A stretch of DNA of 64,000 nucleotides. Source: an uncultured Fenollaria sp. GTDB taxonomy: Bacteria; Bacillota; Clostridia; Tissierellales; Peptoniphilaceae. This document shows, in pieces, positions 60,506 to 64,000 of the stretch (the stretch's first letter is position 1; each line of letters starts with the position of its first letter). The notes beneath the pieces are model-generated. The model was given only the letters and a program-made list of their open reading frames with translations. It was not told the DNA's origin and did no database searches. Where the stretch lies: the NCBI RefSeq assembly GCF_946221515.1, contig NZ_CAMJVK010000002.1:1-64000 (forward strand), written 5' to 3'. The translations under genes were made by a program, and so were the position numbers.

Positions 60506-60925
60506 ATGAAAGCAAGCGTAATATACTGGTCAGGCACAGGAAACACAGAGGCCATGGCGAATGAAATCGCTTCAAAGCTAAAAGAGCTTGGAGCAGATAC
60601 AAAGCTAGTATCAGTTGAAGAGGCATCCCTTGATGACGCGAAAGAGGCGGAACTTCTTGCACTTGGCTGCCCAGCCATGGGAGCAGAAGAGCTTGAAGAA
60701 GACTACTTCAGACCTTACTTTGACAGCATCAAAGAGATAATCAAAGACAAAAAAGTTGCTATCTTCGGCTCATATGAGTGGAACAGTGGAGAGTGGATGG
60801 ACCTTTGGAAGAAAGAGTGCGAGGATGACGGCATAGCTGTTATAGATGCACTTATCGCATACGACCATCCAGATGCAGAAGCACTAGAAAAGTGCAGAGA
60901 GCTAGCAGAAAAACTAATGAAGTAA
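60506..60925 (+). CDS. flavodoxin
   Basis: 139-residue FMN electron carrier. Phosphate loop W-S-G-T-G-N-T-E near residue 8, L-G-C-P-A-M-G-A-E-E-L in the 50s loop, and F-G-S-Y-E-W in the 90s loop. A short clostridial-type flavodoxin that can replace ferredoxin under iron limitation. It could also reduce ArsS. AAGGAGG precedes the ATG. Confidence 0.95.
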   Translation: MKASVIYWSGTGNTEAMANEIASKLKELGADTKLVSVEEASLDDAKEAELLALGCPAMGAEELEEDYFRPYFDSIKEIIKDKKVAIFGSYEWNSGEWMDLWKKECEDDGIAVIDALIAYDHPDAEALEKCRELAEKLMK

Positions 60926-60974
60926 TTAATCAAGGAGCGTTGAGCCCCCTTGGCGCCCCTTGTACATATATAAA

Positions 60975-61001
60975 AAAACTGCCCATCAAGGCAGTTTTAG
61001 T
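60975..61001. terminator. bidirectional terminator between flavodoxin and ZIP genes
   Basis: AAAACTGCC and GGCAGTTTT arms around CATCAA serve both converging genes. A second imperfect CAAGG-GCG/CGC-CCTTG hairpin lies at 60930-60963. Confidence 0.88.
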
Positions 61002-61020
61002 ATTTACGCTATATTTACCA

Positions 61021-61794
61021 TTATCCAAGTAATATATCCAGTATCATCATAATTACAAAACCAAAGATGATACCGTAAGTTGCTTCACGCTCGTAACCCT
61101 TCGAGTGCGTTTCAGGAATGATCTCGTCACAGATAACAAAAAGCATCGCACCTGCAGCCGTAGCAAGCACCACAGGAAGTGCAGGCTTAAATACATTGAC
61201 AAGACTGTAACCAAGGAGCGCACCCACTGGCTCAACTAGTCCAGTTAAGGCAGCCACCATGAAGGCGTACTTCGTAGTGTAATTCTCACGCACAAGACTC
61301 AAGGCAACAGCTAGACCCTCAGGCATATTTTGAATACCGATACCAAGAGCAAGCGCAAGACCATCGTTAATATTTTCAGTACCAAAACCAACACCAGTCG
61401 CCATACCCTCAGGAAAATTGTGAATGGTGATCGCGATGATAAATAACCAGATTTGACTTAAAGAAGACGATGCGCCCTCACGCCTCTTGTCAATAAGGTG
61501 CTCGTGAGGCGAGAACTTATCAATCATGTCAATGACAAAGGCGCCAAAGATGATACCCAAAGAAGTGATCATAACCGCCTTGAAGTCACCACCACCATAT
61601 TCAATCGATGGCATAACAAGCGAGAAGCAAGTCGCCGACAGCATTATACCCGCAGCAAAGCCAAGCATAACGTCAAGAAGCTTTTGTGAAACATTCTTCG
61701 TGAAAAAGACAGGCACCGCGCCCAAAGCAGTCATTAGTCCCGGAAAGACAAGACCAAAGGCAACGATCGCCTCCCTCGTAAAATATTTATCCAT
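61021..61794 (-). CDS. ZIP-family divalent metal transporter
   Basis: 257 residues, about eight helices. TM4 H-N-F-P-E-G-M-A-T-G and TM5 Q-N-M-P-E-G-L-A-V-A carry the metal-site residues of the ZIP family, which usually imports Zn, Fe or Mn. AAAGGAG precedes the start on the minus strand. It is divergent from the hemerythrin gene. Confidence 0.93.
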   Translation of the reverse strand: MDKYFTREAIVAFGLVFPGLMTALGAVPVFFTKNVSQKLLDVMLGFAAGIMLSATCFSLVMPSIEYGGGDFKAVMITSLGIIFGAFVIDMIDKFSPHEHLIDKRREGASSSLSQIWLFIIAITIHNFPEGMATGVGFGTENINDGLALALGIGIQNMPEGLAVALSLVRENYTTKYAFMVAALTGLVEPVGALLGYSLVNVFKPALPVVLATAAGAMLFVICDEIIPETHSKGYEREATYGIIFGFVIMMILDILLG

Positions 61795-61824
61795 AATAAA
61801 TCTCCTTTAAATAATACTAAAAAG

Positions 61825-61853
61825 ATTATATTATAAGGTGAAATAAAAGTCAA
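61825..61853 (-). promoter_or_regulatory. promoter of the ZIP gene
   Basis: On the minus strand TTGACT (61853-61848) and TATAAT (61830-61825) with 17 bp spacing. Confidence 0.82.
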
Positions 61854-61887
61854 GAAAAAGGGTAAAATACATAAAGGAGTTGATAAA

Positions 61888-62421
61888 ATGTTCTATATAG
61901 ATACACTTAAGAAAGAGCATGAGTATATAATTAAGCTCACAGACCACATACTAGAAGTCTCTAAAGATATAATGCATGGCCATGTCAATGCTAGAGCCAT
62001 AAGGACCATAACAGACGTGATTAAAAATTACGCTGACGGCTACCACCACAAAAAAGAAGAGGACCTAGTCTTTAGAGCCATGCTAGACCACCTTGGTGAG
62101 CTCGCAGAAAAACTCATTACAAGTGGCATGTTAGTTGAGCACGACCTAGCTCGCTACGAACGAATGATGATAGATGAAAGCCTTAAACACTATGAAGAAA
62201 GTCAAACAGACGAGGCGCGCCTTGAACTGATAGGCCACCTTATGAGCTATCGCTCACTGTTAATCCGCCACGCAGACAAAGAGAATAAAGTCGTCTATCC
62301 ATTCGCCATGAAAAACCTTCCCGAAGAGATTCAAAAGAAATTAGACGAAGAGACAAAAGCCTTTGAAGAAGAAAATAAAGAGCAAAGAGACAGATACCTA
62401 GATATTATAAATAAATTCTAA
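61888..62421 (+). CDS. hemerythrin-domain protein
   Basis: 177 residues, all helical, with the di-iron ligand pattern H-E-Y, H-H-K-K-E-E-D, E-H-D-L-A-R and H-A-D-K-E-N. It likely senses or scavenges oxygen, NO or peroxide, or stores iron. AAAGGAG precedes the ATG. It fits with the ferritin, rubrerythrin and ZIP genes nearby. Confidence 0.93.
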   Translation: MFYIDTLKKEHEYIIKLTDHILEVSKDIMHGHVNARAIRTITDVIKNYADGYHHKKEEDLVFRAMLDHLGELAEKLITSGMLVEHDLARYERMMIDESLKHYEESQTDEARLELIGHLMSYRSLLIRHADKENKVVYPFAMKNLPEEIQKKLDEETKAFEEENKEQRDRYLDIINKF

Positions 62422-62460
62422 ATATGACAAAATTGTAAGAAATTTAACAAAGTAAAGCAC

Positions 62461-62505
62461 AAACGCTACTTAATGTGTATATAGCACTAAAGTAGCGTTT
62501 TCTTT
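62461..62505 (+). terminator. intrinsic terminator
   Basis: AAACGCTACT pairs with AGTAGCGTTT over a 20-nt loop and is followed by TCTTT. Confidence 0.85.
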
Positions 62506-62529
62506 GTGTCAATATCACCATAAAGCGAC

Positions 62530-62558
62530 TTGCATTAAATATTAATAAGTGATATAAT
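62530..62558 (+). promoter_or_regulatory. promoter of the surface protein gene
   Basis: TTGCAT at 62530-62535 and TATAAT at 62553-62558 with 17 bp spacing. Confidence 0.8.
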
Positions 62559-62616
62559 ATTCCTATTATAATAGAGATATTATAATAAAATTTAAAAAAG
62601 AAAGGAGGGGAGAAAA

Positions 62617-64000
62617 ATGAACAGAAAATTAAGAGTAATAATACTCACAATGGTTCTAACTGTTCTTATGTTTGGAGGCACACGTTTGATGGCACAAGAC
62701 AACTTAGACGTGAACACTACAGAAGCTTCTCAAACAGAAACTCCCAAAGATGAAGGAAAAGTAGAACCAATGGCTAAAGAAGGTGAAGAGGTGACATCTT
62801 CAGTTGAAACAGATACAAATACTGATATAGATGGTAATGAAGCTAATGATGAAGAAGAGACAGGTGAAACTGTTACAGAAAAACCAGAAGCTAAAGAAAA
62901 TGGAAAAACTGAAAAAACTGAAACAACTGAAGAAGCACCTAAGCAAGAGGAGAAAAAACCAGAAGCTAAAGGCGATGACAATGGTGAAAAAGCTGAAACT
63001 TCAAAAGAAAGTGGTGAAGCAAAGGCTGAAGAAGGTAAAGATGCCGATGCACAAAAATCACTAGAAGAAAATAAGGAAAGCGCAAAAGGTAATGGCGCAG
63101 AGGATGGAGCACCAGCAAAGGCACCAGCAAAGGCAGGTGATCCAGCTACAGAAGGTGAAGGTACTGAGCCTAAAGAAGATGTTGATGATGGCAAGCCAAC
63201 TAAGCCTGTTAACAAAAAAGATCAAATTGACAAGAATGCAGATGAAAAATTAAAGGCACAAGAAGAAAAAATCAATGCTGAAAAGGATCCTGAAGCTAAG
63301 AAGAAATTACAAGCTGAATACAATAAAATGTATTTTGATGCTTTAAAAGAATCAGGAAAAGAAAAGCTTGACGATGCAATCTTGGATCGCTTTACTGACA
63401 AGTACAGAACAAAAGAGTATTATGAGCTAAAAGAAGAGTATCAAAAATTACAAGCAAAAGCAAAAGAAGGAAAATTAACTCAAGAAGAACTAGATGCCTT
63501 CAATAATAAACTTGGTACTTTTGATCCGCCTCGTATATTAGATAATGATGAAAAAGCTGCTTATGACAAATTAAGTGCTACACCTTATATACCAGGAATT
63601 GCAGATAATTCTACAGATGATGCAAAGAAGCTTTTTAAAGCCTATGAAGATGCAAAAAAAGCTTTAGAAGAAGCACTAAATCCAGAAAATCCTCGTACAA
63701 CAGACGATGAAGGATTAAAAAAATTAGTAGATAATTTCAATAATGCGGAAGCTGCACTAAAAAAAGCAATTGAAGATGGCGATGTAAATCCCAAATATAC
63801 AAGCGGCAAACCAGAAATTTCCATATATCCACTTGATAATACTGGAAAAGCTGGAATGGAACTAGATAAGGATACCTATTACATTCCTGATTCTACAGAC
63901 TTTAAACTTTTATTCCAAGTGAATAAAGATAAAGAAGCAGAAGGAAGTACAAAAAAATTTAGGTTTACAATTAAAAACTTAGAAAATGTAGGCGATGTGT
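62617..64000 (+). CDS. large secreted surface protein, N-terminal part (continues beyond the window)
   Basis: The frame opens at ATG 62617 behind AAAGGAGGGG and stays open to the window end (461 codons). A signal peptide ends near R-L-M-A-Q. Residues ~30-200 are Glu/Lys/Ala/Thr-rich low complexity (E-K-P-E-A-K and A-P-A-K units). Then follow helical, coiled-coil-like segments (K-L-Q-A-E-Y-N-K and repeated A-K-K-A-L-E-E-A), and a beta-rich domain begins near residue 395. This is the usual plan of a wall-anchored adhesin or matrix-binding protein. The anchor would lie downstream and cannot be seen. Confidence 0.88.
   Translation, partial: MNRKLRVIILTMVLTVLMFGGTRLMAQDNLDVNTTEASQTETPKDEGKVEPMAKEGEEVTSSVETDTNTDIDGNEANDEEETGETVTEKPEAKENGKTEKTETTEEAPKQEEKKPEAKGDDNGEKAETSKESGEAKAEEGKDADAQKSLEENKESAKGNGAEDGAPAKAPAKAGDPATEGEGTEPKEDVDDGKPTKPVNKKDQIDKNADEKLKAQEEKINAEKDPEAKKKLQAEYNKMYFDALKESGKEKLDDAILDRFTDKYRTKEYYELKEEYQKLQAKAKEGKLTQEELDAFNNKLGTFDPPRILDNDEKAAYDKLSATPYIPGIADNSTDDAKKLFKAYEDAKKALEEALNPENPRTTDDEGLKKLVDNFNNAEAALKKAIEDGDVNPKYTSGKPEISIYPLDNTGKAGMELDKDTYYIPDSTDFKLLFQVNKDKEAEGSTKKFRFTIKNLENVGDV

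Noticed and set aside
62730..63215. Minus-strand 161-codon frame
   Set aside because: Ser/Ala/Pro-rich mirror of the Glu/Lys-rich stalk of the surface protein.

Overview
The window looks like a chromosomal segment of a low-GC, anaerobic, Gram-positive Firmicute. Tissierellia/Peptoniphilaceae is my best guess. The evidence is AT-rich DNA, strong GGAGG ribosome sites with many TTG starts, lipoprotein signals, a bacterial-type ferredoxin, rubrerythrin and ferritin, RNase M5, and no aerobic respiration genes. Almost everything is on the + strand. The exceptions are a small ferredoxin, a DUF1294 protein and a ZIP transporter. No complete transposon or prophage is visible.

Layout. 1-2290: the 3' end of a structured RNA, then a two-gene restriction-modification system in AT-richer DNA. 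2469-8124: a methyltransferase interrupted by a frameshift, a CDF metal exporter, a glutamate-cysteine ligase paired with a glutathionylspermidine-synthase-like ATP-grasp enzyme, and a lipoprotein. 8242-14940: a small protein, ferredoxin (-), TrmN6-like and RsmI RNA methyltransferases, a NurA-HerA pair and a divergent glycogen synthase. 14990-15290: two adjacent tandem repeats (36 bp x6, 17 bp x5). 15510-20388: aspartase, a Fic protein with an altered active site lying between two near-identical hairpins, and membrane proteins including a DMT transporter with a His-rich tail. 20458-24844: an arsenite methyltransferase with an in-frame UGA, then a two-subunit ABC exporter. 24928-29920: metG-tatD-rnmV-rsmA, an ArsR-type regulator and a small secreted protein. 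30075-37274: a cobalamin riboswitch followed by cobalt uptake genes (cbiMNQO) and the route from ALA to precorrin-2/sirohydrochlorin, then RNase H. 37345-48575: XRE/ImmA/C39-peptidase genes, D-serine dehydratase, a PII-like protein with an antiporter, a BMP-type nucleoside ABC system with a shrunken ATPase, and a GH73 wall hydrolase. 48693-53110: DUF969-DUF979-pcp and a self-regulated TetR cassette. 54152-58914: two tRNAs, ferritin, rubrerythrin, murA and mreB. 59036-60925: an arsenosugar-type cluster whose ArsS ends in a UGA-encoded residue, and a flavodoxin behind a perfect palindrome. 61021-64000: ZIP, hemerythrin, and the start of a large surface protein that runs off the window.

The most interesting point is that two separate arsenic-related genes, an ArsM-like methyltransferase and ArsS, each carry an in-frame UGA exactly where their families have a conserved cysteine. 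In both, the reading frame continues to the expected family C-terminus and a small hairpin lies downstream. Both are best read as selenoproteins. Conventional gene calling would truncate both.

All family assignments come from reading sequences and motifs by eye. No database search was run.
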